Below, in pieces: positions 1 to 10,670 of a stretch of 64,000 nucleotides of DNA. Source of the stretch: Spinellus fusiger (lineage: Eukaryota > Mucoromycota > Mucoromycetes > Mucorales > Phycomycetaceae). The stretch spans positions 1 to 64,000 of the forward strand of contig JALLLS010000070.1 of assembly GCA_025094145.1 (NCBI GenBank), given 5' to 3'. Position 1 is the first letter of the stretch. The number at the start of each line of letters is the position of its first letter. The notes below the pieces were generated by a model. It saw only the letters and a program-made list of their open reading frames with translations, was not told the origin of the DNA and made no database searches. Made by a program: the position numbers and the translations under genes.

Positions 1-722
1 ATTACCCCTTTCTTTACTTTTTTTGTTGTGTGTTTTTATACTTTTTGACGTGCTTAAAATCCACATGATACTTTTTTCTTGTCTTTTTTTTTAATTTATC
101 AAACACTGTCATATTCTATCTTTGATATTTTTCTAAACATATTCTTTTATGTTATCTTATGAGAAATTACCCTCATTAGTAAAACTTTTTTTTTTTTTAC
201 AATAAAGTGTTATGTCAGAACATCACAATTATTCACTACGTTCATGGATTGGAAACACACCCTATAATTACATGATTTCTAATTATGGTTTTGGTGTGCT
301 TCTACCTTTATCATTATATTGTTATGAGCTGTAAATATAGAACACTGGGTGTAGTTACTAGGAACATATATGTAGCAGATCGTTCAGTTAAGCCTGCGAA
401 CGATTGTCCTTTTTTATTTATTTAATGCTATTGATAATACATTATCTTTTCACTTGTATTTAATGTACTTATTGTGCCAATTGTATTCTGGCTGCTGTAT
501 ATTATTTCCCAAGTAATAAACATTGTCTGAATCCCTTCTTAGTCTTAGTGTTAAATATCGAACCTGATGCTTGAATAAGATCTATTCCCTAAACTTGTCA
601 TCTGTTCTCTAGAATTCAAAAGCTATACCTACCTTCCACTTGGTTTACTTTGTTGCTGCTATTCTGTGCTACTGTTATTTGTGTTTGATCTAACAATCAT
701 TTCTTATTGTTTGAGTAGTATT
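1..722. other. AT-rich spacer
   Basis: No convincing coding exon, RNA gene or mobile element was seen. It is T-rich on the plus strand with several poly-T runs and may hold the 3' flank of the minus-strand ORF that follows. Confidence 0.5.
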
Positions 723-1277
723 TTATTTGAATGTACACACTAAATAATAGCAGCTAATAGGCTTCACCATCAGATTCGTGGTAATGGTTTGTGTTATTAA
801 TTGGCTTTTAATAGATTCAATTAAAAGTAGACTAGCCGTAGATGAGCAAGTAAGAATACAAAAACTCGAGTAAAAGAAAATGTTTTGATTATTATTAGGC
901 ACTAAGTATGTGACAAAAAGTATAGATATGAATAATAACCTGGGGATGACTGGCATTAGAAGAAGAAAAGGTACCGTTTTATTCTCTTTTATTATATACC
1001 AACTGATAAAATAGGAGGTTGTGCCAGCACCAATGTGTACTATGACTGCCAAATACACTGAAGCGCATACAAGGACAATCCAGGGCCTACCCCTCAAGTA
1101 GAGGAGGGGAATTATTAGGAAAGACAAGAATACATAGGTGGACAAACATCACCTGGAAGTTGTTCCAATACTGGGAATGGTGCAGACTATCAACAAAAGT
1201 GGTAGAGACTACCCTTGCTAATGTGAGTTGAAGACAACAGACTGTGGTGAATCCCAAGAGTGGTATCACCAAATACT
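723..1277 (-). CDS. Possible multi-pass membrane protein, fragmentary model
   Basis: Two overlapping minus-strand reading frames encode strongly hydrophobic segments. The upstream one (about 1277-1160) begins right after a CATTAG that looks like a splice acceptor, which suggests that earlier exons exist but I could not find them. The second (about 1090-723) has three or four stretches that look like membrane helices and ends in VCTFK and a stop. They can be joined in frame only by a weak GTTTGT donor near 1157, so the junction is a guess. No ATG is present in either frame and no family was recognised. AT-rich spacer can give chance hydrophobic frames, so this could be non-coding. Confidence 0.25.
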
Positions 1278-1800
1278 AATGCTGTGGGCCTAATAAACCT
1301 GTATTTGTTATTTTTGTTAACTTTCTATTTTATATAAGTTTGAGGTTTTTACTGCATGCTTAAGACTTTTATATATTAATATATATGAAAAACAAACAAA
1401 AGGTGATTGTACAATAATAAATCAGACTAGGAGGCTTAATAATTGCTATAGGTTGCTCTGATTGCTGAATTAACAAGAATCCTCGGGTGTGTACAATCGT
1501 CGTCTATTCTAATAGAGTGTATGCATATGAAGGATGGAATGCTTTTCTCTTTCTTTCTATATTTCTGTATGGGGTTTGGATGGGATGATAGCTTTATATT
1601 CAGTCTTCATACATTATATATATATTTAATCATAGTAATAACAAAGAGTTCAACGTCTACATCTATATAGATATAAATAAAACCATAATTATATCAAACT
1701 ATTGTACAAGAATAAACACTAAACATAAATTAAGGTTGAAAAGAAGTATGTCGGTCCAATTTATATATAAAGTACCTGCCACTACACGGTGTCATTTGTG
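1278..1800. other. AT-rich spacer
   Basis: Low-complexity AT-rich DNA with TATATA runs between two minus-strand genes. It may contain promoter or earlier exons of the doubtful membrane protein downstream, but nothing definite was seen. Confidence 0.4.
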
Positions 1801-3043
1801 TTATTGCTCATGGACTAAATAGTGTTTGCCAGAAAATGTCCATATGTCTCCCTCAATAACACGCTTTGCCGAATCTTGTGTGGCAGCTTCAAGAAGATCT
1901 GCCCAAATGCTATCTTCTTTAGATTCTTCCTGTTTCTGTGGGTAGGGATCAATATCCTGTTCTATGAGAGAGAATAAATGCTGTTCAGAAGAAACCGGAG
2001 GGGTACAGGGAGGCTGTAGACGTTTTTCCTCTGCTCGTCGGATTTCATCTTCCAAAGTAGACACTGGAAATGGGGTGGATGTCAATGTAGCAATTTTTCT
2101 TATAGCATATTGATGCCTGTGTTGATGCCTGTGTTGATGCTGGTGGTGTTGATGTTGATGCTGGTGTTGATGCTTATGCTTATGCTGATGCCGATGTTGG
2201 TCCTTATCATCCCTCCGAACTGGACTTGGGACTGTGCTGGTGAAAGTTGACTCAGGACTCTAAGGTCATCCATACAGAATAAGTCATGCCTGTAAGAGTA
2301 CCTTGACCTACCTCTTTTCTTTTACGTGGAGAAGCACTAGTAGTAACAGGAGAAACACATACAAATGGTTTGGATAAAAATGGATCTGGTACACAAGGGT
2401 CTGTTCTGTGCTGATGTGTCTTGTTTAGTTTTCTTCTTGATCTTTGGCTTCCATGTCGAATTCTCTGTAGTGTAGCATAAGAGGCAGTCACCTTTATTTA
2501 TTCTTGTCTTATCAATACTGTGGTAAACTCTACTTGAAGAATGTTGACTTGCCTGTTTCTGAATCTCCTTTAGACGACACTCTAGTGTTATTAAACGTGA
2601 TTCTTCTTCATTGAGTTTGTTTGTCAATGATGTTGAGGAAGTTGAGGAGTGCACTGGACTTCTAGTGTAGGTGATGCTTTTCCTATAATGACTGTAGAAG
2701 GGACTGGTGTCTGTACAGGACAATTGGAGTGTTAGTGTTGTGCTTTGAAGACACAAGAGACAATGAATACCTTTGTACTGAAGATAGAGGCTTTCTCCTT
2801 GGGTGGGAGGAGTCAATGGCAGCTAATGATAGACATTAGTACACACATATTAGCGTACACACATTAGCACAAAACAATAATAATGAGATACACTACCAGG
2901 GCTTTATCCAACACAGGCTGTTTGTGCTGTAGTGGAGAAGCATGCTGTTCGTGGCTAAATGTCAGACGTCCATACCAATAGTGTCTTTTGGCAGTGGGGG
3001 TTGTGGGAGTCACAGGAAGAATAGGCGTAAAAGTTCTGTTCAT
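1801..3043 (-). CDS. Uncharacterised His/Gln-rich coiled-coil protein, 4 exons
   Basis: I do not recognise this protein. A consistent model has four exons, all joined in phase 0: 3043-2897, 2822-2553, 2464-2312 and 2259-1801, giving 342 residues from the ATG of MNRTFTPIL to KHYLVHEQ and TAA. Visible parts are a Ser/Thr-rich stretch, a short charged helix (NEEESRLITLECRLKEIQK) likely to form a coiled coil, a basic patch (RSRRKLNK), a run of alternating His and Gln/Lys/Arg, and an acidic C-terminal section with a conserved-looking IWADLLEAA and DIWTFSGKHY. The second intron begins GC instead of GT (CAG|GCAAGT), the classic strong context for a GC-AG intron; skipping it keeps the frame while the GT alternative does not. 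The start could be further upstream because the ATG sits close to a possible acceptor. It lies 283 bp downstream of the RNF10-like gene on the same strand. Confidence 0.6.
2108..2199 (-). repeat. His-Gln codon repeat (CAT/CAC alternating with CAA/CAG/AAG)
   Basis: An imperfect 6-bp repeat inside the last exon of the 1801-3043 gene. On the minus strand it reads as alternating histidine and glutamine, lysine or arginine codons for about 30 codons. Both third positions vary and phase is kept, so it behaves as a translated microsatellite and not as random DNA. Such tracts often vary in length between strains. Confidence 0.85.
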
Positions 3044-3326
3044 AAAGAAGAGAAAGGGTTTTCCAAGTGTGTTATGATATGGAGAGCATATGGTGTTGGT
3101 GCTAATGAATAGACATTGTAACACAGCATAGTGAACAATGGTGTTTGCGTCCCCTCTATAAAAAGAAGTCACAAGAAGATAAACTATTTTAATATATTTA
3201 AAGCATAAAGAAAAGAATCCCCTTGGACTGCATATGATCTTTTTTTTCTTTTTTTATAATAAGATGTAGGTAAGTGATTGAATGTCCTGCCTATACTGAA
3301 TGGAATTGAATGGAATTGATTCCATT

Positions 3327-5204
3327 TTATATATCCTGTTGGCTTGCATATTCTGCAGCAGACAGCTGAAGAACATATTCAAGCTCCTCCTGCTCTATCT
3401 CTTCTTGGGTTTGTTGATCTGTAGGCTTTGAAATGTATACCTCATATAGGACATCATCTTTAGGCTTAGGATCATAATAGCTCCAGTCTTTCTCTTCATT
3501 GTCCTTTCCTTCTGCCTCCTCCCCTTCAGATTCTTCAGAGGAATCTTCTGAAGATCCTCCACTAGCACCTGCACTAGCACCTGCAGAAATAATAGCAGGG
3601 AATTGCTTCTTCAAGCTCCCTAGCTTATATCAATACTCTCTTCTGTGACCCACTACTTACTCTTGAATAATCCAAGGGTTGTTTTTGATAGCACCATTGA
3701 AAGATCAATATGAACAAATGTAATATTACAGCCCAGTGGCAAATGGCCCAAATACTTATAGTAGCGACGCAATGTCTGTGTGTTTTTTTTTGTATTATAT
3801 CTGTCTGTTCATTTGTCTGTCTATTTTTCCTTATGAAAATTACCTCTGTCATGGTTACTTCTTTTACAGCCTCCACAAATGCACTCAATTGACGAGGAAA
3901 GAACGGATAGTCACCATATTCGTGTCTCAACATGCGGATATTAAGAGAGCTCAGATACACATATTGGCCATCTACTGCCTGATAAAAGTAGTAGGAGCCA
4001 TCGTCCTCCACAAAAGAAGAACTCTCTTTCTTCTTCTTCTTTTTGGTTTTGGTGGCTGTTGAGATAGATGCATAGCTAATGCGTATATTCTCGAGGGTCT
4101 TGTTGATACTGTCTACAGAAGAATGAAGGGCAACCACCTGTTCATTTGCCTTGGCATCCAATGCCTCTCCCAAGGCCAACTGCACCTCAGAGATGTCTCT
4201 CTGGTATTCTGATCGCATGTAGTTTTCTGTTGCCACCATGCATCGTGAAAACCGCATTGCATTCTTATGAGAGATGTCTGGCAATGCCTCGATAGCATGT
4301 GTTTTGGAGGGAATGTGGATCTCCACAACGGGAAGGGCGAGTGTAGAATGTCTTTTGCGACTGACAAGGCATAGGTCGACTACCTGTCCTGCACTCACCC
4401 ATGCCATGGTCGCGTCCCTTTTTGTAGGATCTTTGGTGGCAAACCCCTCCAAGACATGGACACTTTTAAGATCATCGAGTTGGATTCTCTCCATGCACAT
4501 TGGGCAGTCCTTTTTCTGTGAACAGCCTTCATCCTTCATGTAGCACAGGAGACAGGGCATGCAGTAGATGTGGCCACAGCGGGTGATGCGGGCTGCTATT
4601 GGGCTGGACAGACAGATGGGACAAGTGTAGGCGTCAGAATTAGGCACTAACTTTATCCCACAGTTATTATGCTGGGAGACGTGGTCTAGAGGGGAGGAGG
4701 CTATTTACGCATGATTACCACTTGCTCTATGTTCTCCCAGACAATAGCTGCGTCTGGGTCCAGTAGGCTCAGTGGGTCGTGTGGGCTGTGGGCGTCTTGT
4801 TTTGTAGGATGGAGTAAGAATCGGAAGCTATGTTATGGCCACAAAATCAATGACTACGCTGGTTGTCTGTGCTTTTTTTTTTTTTTTACTTTGAGTTTAC
4901 AAAGTCACCTCTTCTGTCTCCTTTGTGGTAGGCAGTGGAGGAAGTGTGGGCCATGAAGGAAGTGTGAAGGGTGTCTGCTTGTGAGAAGAGGGGGTTATCT
5001 ATCTCTCCGTGAGATAGATTCTTTTTCTATATATATATATATGTGTGTGTGTATGTTTATATAAAGAAGAGTATGTGTTTATCAAATTCATTCCCTTTTT
5101 ATCTTTATCTTTCTTTTTTTTTATTATTTATCTGTTTATCAGTAGTAGTGAATAAATAATGACTAGTAACTCACCCTTTGTCGTGTGTTCTGATAGCGAC
5201 TCAT
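3327..5204 (-). CDS. RING finger E3 ligase of the RNF10/Mag2 family
   Basis: Model: exons 5204-5175, 4998-4901, 4827-4709, 4646-3844, 3775-3661 and 3619-3327, all in phase, 485 residues. The core is a C3HC4-type RING with CPIC, the CGHIYC motif and CPMC, preceded by WENIEQVV, the segment that leads into the RING in RNF10. After the RING come the family's conserved FYQAVDGQYVYL and RRYYKYLGHLPLG blocks, and the protein ends with a Ser/acidic tail. RNF10 in animals ubiquitinates 40S proteins uS3 and uS5 during ribosome quality control; yeast Mag2 is the relative. That role is inferred from family. The protein is shorter than Mag2 and human RNF10 because the N-terminal extension is small. The RING and downstream exons are firm; the first two exons, including the MSRYQNTRQR start, rest on phase agreement and splice sites only. 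A 10-bp minisatellite starts just upstream of the start codon. Confidence 0.85.
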
Positions 5205-5210
5205 GGCACT

Positions 5211-5350
5211 AGGAGGTGTAGAGAGGTGTAAATAGGTGTAAATAGGTGTAAAGAAGTGTAAAGAGGTATAAAGAAGTGTAAAGAGGTGTAAAGAAGTGTA
5301 AAGAAGTGTAGAGAGGTGTAAATAGGTGTAAATAGGTGTAGAGAGGTGTC
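5211..5350. repeat. 10-bp minisatellite, unit about AGGTGTAAAT
   Basis: About 13 imperfect copies of a 10-bp unit with AAAT, AAAG and AGAG variants, in the 5' flank of the RNF10-like gene and about 240 bp before the Ysc84-like gene. It creates long artefactual open frames on the minus strand because the unit has no stop in some frames. Confidence 0.9.
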
Positions 5351-5586
5351 TATGTAAAGAAAAGAACACACCTGTTGTCCCCTTTTCAGCCACGGAGAAT
5401 AGGTGGACATGTCCAAGGTGAGATATAATTAGGCATGGACACAGACAGAGAGTGAGTGTCACCATCATGACGTAAGGAATACAACAGTGGAGGGGATGCC
5501 CCTACTACTGCCGCTGCCACACCTGCTATTTCTATTTCTACTGCTATTTCTACTGCCACTGCCACTGCCACTACAATAGCCCCATC

Positions 5587-7226
5587 ATGAAAAAGAAACT
5601 TGACTTTAGCTCCATCAACTCTCCTCTTCCAAACAACTTGGCAGGTAAACACATCCACAGAGAGAAAGAACAAACAGCCCCCCACCAACCAGCCTCCATA
5701 ACTCACCTATTACAGGCGAGTGTAAGAAAGCTGCCAAGATTCTTGACCAATTCATCGGTAAGTCCCATCTACCTGCACCACCTATCCTTATACTCATGAA
5801 TATCCAAACACACACACACACACACACACACAACAACAACAACAACACATAACAGACCCAGGACACGGCCTTGATAAGGTGATTCCTGAGGATATTCTTG
5901 CCAAGGCCCAGGGTCTTGCCATTTACACAGTCATCAAAGCAGGCTTCCTGTTCTCAGGCCGTGTTGGGTTTGGTCTTGTTGTAGCAAGGTAGGGGACGCT
6001 GGAACTCACTTTAGACTCACTACACATAGACTCCCAGACTCCAGTAAGTAGTTCACAGTCTATGCCATGTATCTGTTAGGTGAGGGGGGTGTATTTATCC
6101 CCAGGACAATAGGTTGGTCAGCTCCCTCTGCTATTGGTACAGGTGGGATTGGTGCAGGCGGCCAGATTGGTGAGTGAGAAGAAGAAGAGAGTGGACTGAC
6201 TGACACTAGACACCTATCAGGCGCTGAAATCACAGACTTCATTCTTGTTCTTAATACAAAGGAGGCTGTAAAGACATTCAGCCATCTTGGAAACATCACT
6301 CTGGGTGGAAATGTATCTGGTAAAACAAAACTTGAATTCCATACAGGCCATGTTGAATTTACATTGTGTATGTATGGACGAATGAATGCACAGTGGCTGC
6401 GGGTCCTATTGGTCGCAATGCAGAGGCATCAGGATCAGCCACCTTCAAACATGTCTCTGCTGTGTACTCTTACAGCAAGACCAAAGGACTGTTTGCAGGT
6501 GTTTCCATTGAAGGGTCTGTCATACTGACCCGCAATGATGCCAATGAAAAGTTCTATGGAAGAAGAGTGGTGGCCAAGGAACTTTTGAATGGCACTGTTC
6601 CTCCTCCTCCAGAAGCAGATGCCTTGTACAGAGCCCTGAATGCCAAATTCCGTACACTAGGAAACACGGGAGCTATGTACCAGCGCAATTCTGAGGAGAG
6701 TGGGGCCCAGGTGTTTAGAAGCAACACCATCTCAGCACCAGGGACATTAAGAACACCTCCTGGCACACGAGGCCATCTTCCTCCTGCACCCGCCCCTGCA
6801 CCCATCTACAGTGCGCCACACATCTCTCCGCCTGTCCCCACCTACCCCAGTGGAGCAAATGAAAAAAAGGGCTATGGAGGACAGACCTATCAGCCGACCT
6901 ACCCGCCACAACCACCCGCCACAGTCCCCTTTTCTGTGGAGGGACAGCCCGTCACAAAGAGAGCCATGCCACCACCTCCTCCTCCTCCAATAAAAAAGCC
7001 TCAAGTCACTACAGCCAGAGCCCTCTATGCCTTTACGGGTGAGCAGCAGGGCGACCTGAGTTTCCAGGAGGGTGACGTCATTACCATCACAGAAAAGAGC
7101 AACAGCCAGGATGATTGGTGGCAGGGAAGAATTGGCACTCGCACAGGCACAGTAAGTCCACTTTCTGCTGAACAACTCACTTAGGATGAACAGTTCCCAG
7201 CCAATTATGTCCAATTGCTGTCATAG
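5587..7226 (+). CDS. Ysc84/SH3YL1-family lipid-binding SH3 protein
   Basis: Seven exons (5587-5644, 5716-5757, 5856-5988, 6105-6169, 6221-6319, 6394-7151, 7185-7226) give 398 residues. Residues about 20-220 form the SYLF/Ysc84 domain: KKAAKIL, GLAIYTVIKAGFLFSG and the diagnostic WSAPSAIGTGG are all present. A Pro-rich linker with PPPPPP follows, then a C-terminal SH3 domain with ALYAF, WWQGR and FPANYV in the right order. Family members (yeast Ysc84/Lsb3, human SH3YL1) bind phosphoinositides with the N-terminal domain and actin or Las17-type partners, acting at cortical actin patches in endocytosis; this function is inferred from the domains. The short first exon MKKKLDFSS is less certain than the rest because the family N-terminus is usually MGINNP-like. 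The stop lies 145 bp before the RPL7 start codon. Confidence 0.92.
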
Positions 7227-7371
7227 ACTTGACTCTCTTTTTCCTCATGTTCTCTCTCCTCAGGTCCAGAGTAAAAGCAGTCATAGAGTGGCTTGTGGTA
7301 CTCGTTATTTTTCATAATAACATCGTCTTTTTCCTCCCTTCCCTCTCTCTTTTTTTTTTCTCTTATTGACC

Positions 7372-8657
7372 ATGGTTGCCTAGTAAGTAAAGAGGAGTGG
7401 CATTGGCTGTGTTTCTTCTTCTTGTTTTTACTATTACTATTATTATCACTGCTATTGTGCGCCTTCTCCCAAGCAGGAACAAAGAAGAGGGTTGTGGTTT
7501 ATACAACACCCTTTCGCTACGGACTTGTTTCTTATGACAAGGAGTTGGAATTATAGACCCATCTATTCTTCTCAAATGTATTGGCTACGGGACCTCCCGA
7601 GAACAACACACATGTCCTTGACTCTTGTTCTTTACGGGTGGCCTGTGCTATTGTCTTGAACAAGCTATCTTGTTCAAGGAAACTGCAATTGCCAATGGCT
7701 CTTCATTGGCTCTTGTGAAATACATGCGATCGATAGTCCCTTGTTTTCTTCAAAGACAGGTCTATCTTTTACTCAATCGCCCAAAGGAAGAAAGAAAAAT
7801 AATAATCATCATTTGTATTTTTATTTTTATTTTTATTTTATATATATGTATATTTATATGTATATATATATATATATAAACCCCCTCCCCTTGTATTTTT
7901 CTTTATTGAAAATAGCAACGTTGCCTCTGCTCAGAATGTGCTTGTGCCCGAGACTCTCCTGAAGAAGCAGCAGTCCAACGCCAAGGCCGCCGCCGCCCTC
8001 GTCGCCACCAAGTCTGAGCTCAAAAAGGCCCAGATCGCCAAGAGACGTGACCTCTTCAAGCGTGCTGCTGCTCACCACGCCGAGTACAAGAACACCGAGA
8101 AGCGTGAGATCTTCTTGCGTCGCCAGGCCAAGAAGAACGGCGACTTTTACGTCCCAGCCCAGCCCAAGGTGGTGTTCGTTGTCCGTATCCGCGGTATCAA
8201 CAACATTGCCCCCAAGCCCCGCAAGGTCCTCCAGTTGTTGCGTCTTTTGCAGATCAACAACGGTGTCTTTGTCAAGTTGAACAAGGCCACCTCTGAAATG
8301 TTGCAGTTGGTCCAGCCCTACGTGACTTACGGTGCCCCCAACCTCAAGACCATCCGTGCGTTGATCTACAAGCGCGGATACTCCAAGTCTGCCACCAAGC
8401 AGAGAATCCCTCTCCACGACAACTCTGTCGTTGAGCAAGGTCTTGGCAAGTTCGGTATTGTGTGTGTTGAGGATTTGATCCACGAGATTGCTACTGTCGG
8501 TCCTCACTTTAAGGAGGCCAACAACTTCTTGTGGCCCTTTAAGCTTTCCAACCCCAACAAGTTGTGGAAGGCCCGCAAGTTCTTGCACTTTGTCGAGGGG
8601 GGTGATGTTGGTGACCGTGAGCACTTTATCAACAAGCTTGTTCAGTCCATGAACTAG
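7372..8657 (+). CDS. RPL7: 60S ribosomal protein L7 (uL30)
   Basis: The main exon (7916-8657) encodes a complete uL30 body: [17 protein letters not shown], the [11 protein letters not shown] block, KRGYSKS and the C-terminus [11 protein letters not shown]. The reading needs two bases from an upstream exon. The best candidate is ATGGTTGCCTA at 7372-7382, followed by a perfect GTAAGT donor, giving MVAYNVASAQ and 250 residues, close to the yeast length of 244. That makes a 533-bp first intron, long for this locus but typical of ribosomal-protein genes. A T/C-rich tract sits just upstream of the ATG, as in highly expressed fungal genes. Codon use in the large exon (GCC, AAG, GGT, CTC) is clearly more biased than in neighbouring genes, which fits high expression. 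The protein is part of the large subunit near the 5S RNP. The first exon is inferred. Confidence 0.93.
7655..7710 (+). other. Two adjacent hairpins in the RPL7 first intron
   Basis: Bases 7655-7664 (CTTGAACAAG) pair perfectly with 7669-7678 across a CTAT loop. Twelve bases on, 7691-7697 (GCCAATG) pairs perfectly with 7704-7710 across a six-base loop. They lie within a locally GC-richer part of an otherwise T-rich intron. Ribosomal-protein introns often carry snoRNAs, but I found no convincing C/D or H/ACA boxes, so no RNA class is assigned. Confidence 0.4.
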
Positions 8658-8734
8658 AGATAAAGACATTGCATTGAATAGAGTGTTTTATTATTATTAT
8701 TATTATCACTATTATTATTTGTGTGTGTGTGTGT

Positions 8735-8895
8735 GTGTGTTTATTATATATTATATATTATTATATATTGTTTATTATATATTGTTTATTATATATTGTT
8801 TATTATATATTGTTTATTATATATTGTTTATTATATTGTTTATTATATATTGTTTATTATATATTGTTTATTATTTATTATTTATTATTTATTAT
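8735..8895. repeat. AT-rich minisatellite, unit TTTATTATATATTG (14 bp)
   Basis: About nine tandem copies downstream of RPL7, with shortened variants at the right end. It is preceded by ATT and GT microsatellites (8688-8740). The position suggests the 3' untranslated or flanking region of RPL7. Confidence 0.9.
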
Positions 8896-9072
8896 TTGTA
8901 CATGGAAGGAGGTGCTGCCAAGAACACAGCTTTATTTTTGTTTGTTTTCTATGTAAAGAGCACTGGTAAGAAAACAAGTGATGAAGAGACAGTCACATCT
9001 AGGATTTAGAGTACAGACACAGAATAGGTTGCTGTGGAGGGGGGGGGAACAGCAGTAGCACTACTATTAGCA

Positions 9073-10489
9073 CTAGCAGGAGGGAGGGGTGAGGGGAAGA
9101 TCCACAAGGGCTTCTGTATAAATACGCTCAAAGGCGTCTATTAATGTTGTCAACCCAAGCAAATACCCGTGATCAGGTGCATTGGGTTGGTCAGGTGGAC
9201 ACGTAAAAGAACTGTCCTGTCTGTCACACTGAGTCCAGCAGTGGGCAAAATCAATGATTCTCACATCCACTGACTGTTCTCTATGATTGGCTGTATCTCC
9301 TTCATACACTATTAATAGACTGGAACCATAGAAACGGTAGCCATGCAAAGAGCCAATGAGTTCTGACAGTCGACGTAACTTGGCAATTAAGCAAGGAAGA
9401 AGATGAATTAATATTTGGTTGCCATCGTGACAAAATGTGTAAAGAGTATTATAAAATGAAGTAGGATTAAGGCTTCGGCCCACGTATTTGTCCTGTACAT
9501 CATAGACACGCCTTTGTGCATGGTAGACCTGTGCATGGATGAGTTCATTCAATGGAGACTGTTTTCGTGTTGATGAAGTAGAAAAGAAAGAAAAGAAAGA
9601 AAAGGGGACTTACTTGCATACCACACATACGAACGCCCAAGTGTTGGCTAGTAGAAAGACTGCACTTCATGGCCTGACTGGCTCTTTTGGCAGGAGAAGC
9701 ATCTACTCCATGCTGGCGTGTTCCCATCTTCAGATCAAGCACACAGGGTTTGCGCAGGTGGAAGGTGAGGTCCTCCAAGACAACAAATTCTTGGGTGGGC
9801 AGTGGAGAGGGTGCTGTTGCGGGCTGTAAAGAGGGTGTGGGTGTGGGTGGAGAGGGTGCTGTTGCGGGCTGTAGGGATTTGGGGAAAGACTCCACAGGCA
9901 ATGCATCCACGCCCTCCACACCCTCTACTCTATCCACAGGCAGACACGTGGGCAGAAGGGGTGGATGGAGTGGACAGGGTTCCGAGGCATCATTGAGTGT
10001 GGGTAGCAGTAGCTTCTTTTCTTCTACTACTTCTTCCTCATCCTCCTCGTCGTCGTCTTCCTCCTCGTCTTCTAATTCTTCATCATCATAGAGCAATTCA
10101 GGGGATTGAGTGGGTTTTCGTGAAGAGAGAGATGCACGTCGATAGGCACGTGTGGATGAATAGCCTGACGAGGATCTGCTGCTCAACAGAGAATAGCTAC
10201 GTAGGCGTTGTTTGTCCTGCCAAGCAATCTCTGGTCTGGACTGCTGGTTATAATAAATACGCACAACACCCATATAATAAGGAAGGAAGGGAAGAAGTTG
10301 GGGGTGGTTCTGCAGCTCCTCATAGAAGCTACGTTCCTTGGTGGCAGTGACTGCCTTACAAATAGCACCATTGGCAGCCAATCGGAACATAGAAACATGT
10401 CCCCCCACACGGTGAGTGAAGGGCAGAAGAGTGAGAGAGCTTCCTGATCTGGTGAGAGAAGGTCTTTTAGGATGGGGGGGAGGTGACAT
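9073..10489 (-). CDS. KCS1: Inositol hexakisphosphate kinase (IP6K/Kcs1 type)
   Basis: Two exons, 10489-9614 and 9528-9073, joined in phase 0, 443 residues. The N-terminus has [13 protein letters not shown], matching the family's HQVGGH start of the kinase fold. The signature [14 protein letters not shown] (PxxxDxKxG) is intact, followed by RMCGMQ, the SSLLIVYEG strand and IDFAH, where the Asp binds metal. Between the N-lobe pieces lies an acidic insert (runs of Glu and Asp) and Pro/Thr repeats. The enzyme makes the inositol pyrophosphate 5-IP7 from IP6; in yeast this affects phosphate signalling, vacuoles and INO1 expression. The size is like animal IP6Ks and much shorter than yeast Kcs1 (about 1050). 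The intron was placed so that MCGMQ runs directly into VYHAQ, as in homologues. A purine-rich tract (pyrimidine-rich on the coding strand) lies upstream. Confidence 0.93.
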
Positions 10490-10499
10490 GTGGGATGAT

Positions 10500-10630
10500 A
10501 TTAAAAAAGGAAAGAAAGAAAAAAGAAAAAAGAAAAAGGAAAAAGGAAAAAGGAAAAAGGAAAAAGGAAAAATAAAAAGGAAAAAGAAAGAGGAAAAATA
10601 AAAAAAGAGGAAAAAGAGGAAAAAGTGAAA
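10500..10630. repeat. Polypurine tract (GGAAAAA-type repeats)
   Basis: About 130 bases of A/G only with repeated GGAAAAA. It lies immediately upstream of KCS1, so on the coding strand it is a polypyrimidine tract in the promoter or 5' leader. Similar tracts precede OPI1 (12600-12720) and MUB1 (36005-36105). Confidence 0.8.
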
Positions 10631-10670
10631 GAATCAAGGTATTTCTGTGGTAAGGATCAGAATGACATCA

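Noticed and set aside
5163..5468. Long open minus-strand frames rich in Leu, Thr and Ser over the 5.2-5.4 kb repeat
   Set aside because: They are created by the 10-bp minisatellite; the peptide simply repeats and has no conserved content.
6747..7214. 155-codon minus-strand open frame
   Set aside because: Antisense of the Ysc84/SH3 gene, whose SH3 domain is intact on the plus strand.
7383..7915. C/D snoRNA in the RPL7 intron
   Set aside because: No TGATGA box and no CTGA box was found in the intron, so only unexplained hairpins are reported.
7854..8669. 271-codon open frame on the minus strand
   Set aside because: Antisense shadow of the RPL7 coding exon caused by its strong codon bias; the plus-strand protein is unmistakable.
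8674..9009. Three plus-strand open frames rich in Ile, Tyr and Leu
   Set aside because: Translation of the TTTATTATATATTG repeat, in all three frames, downstream of RPL7.
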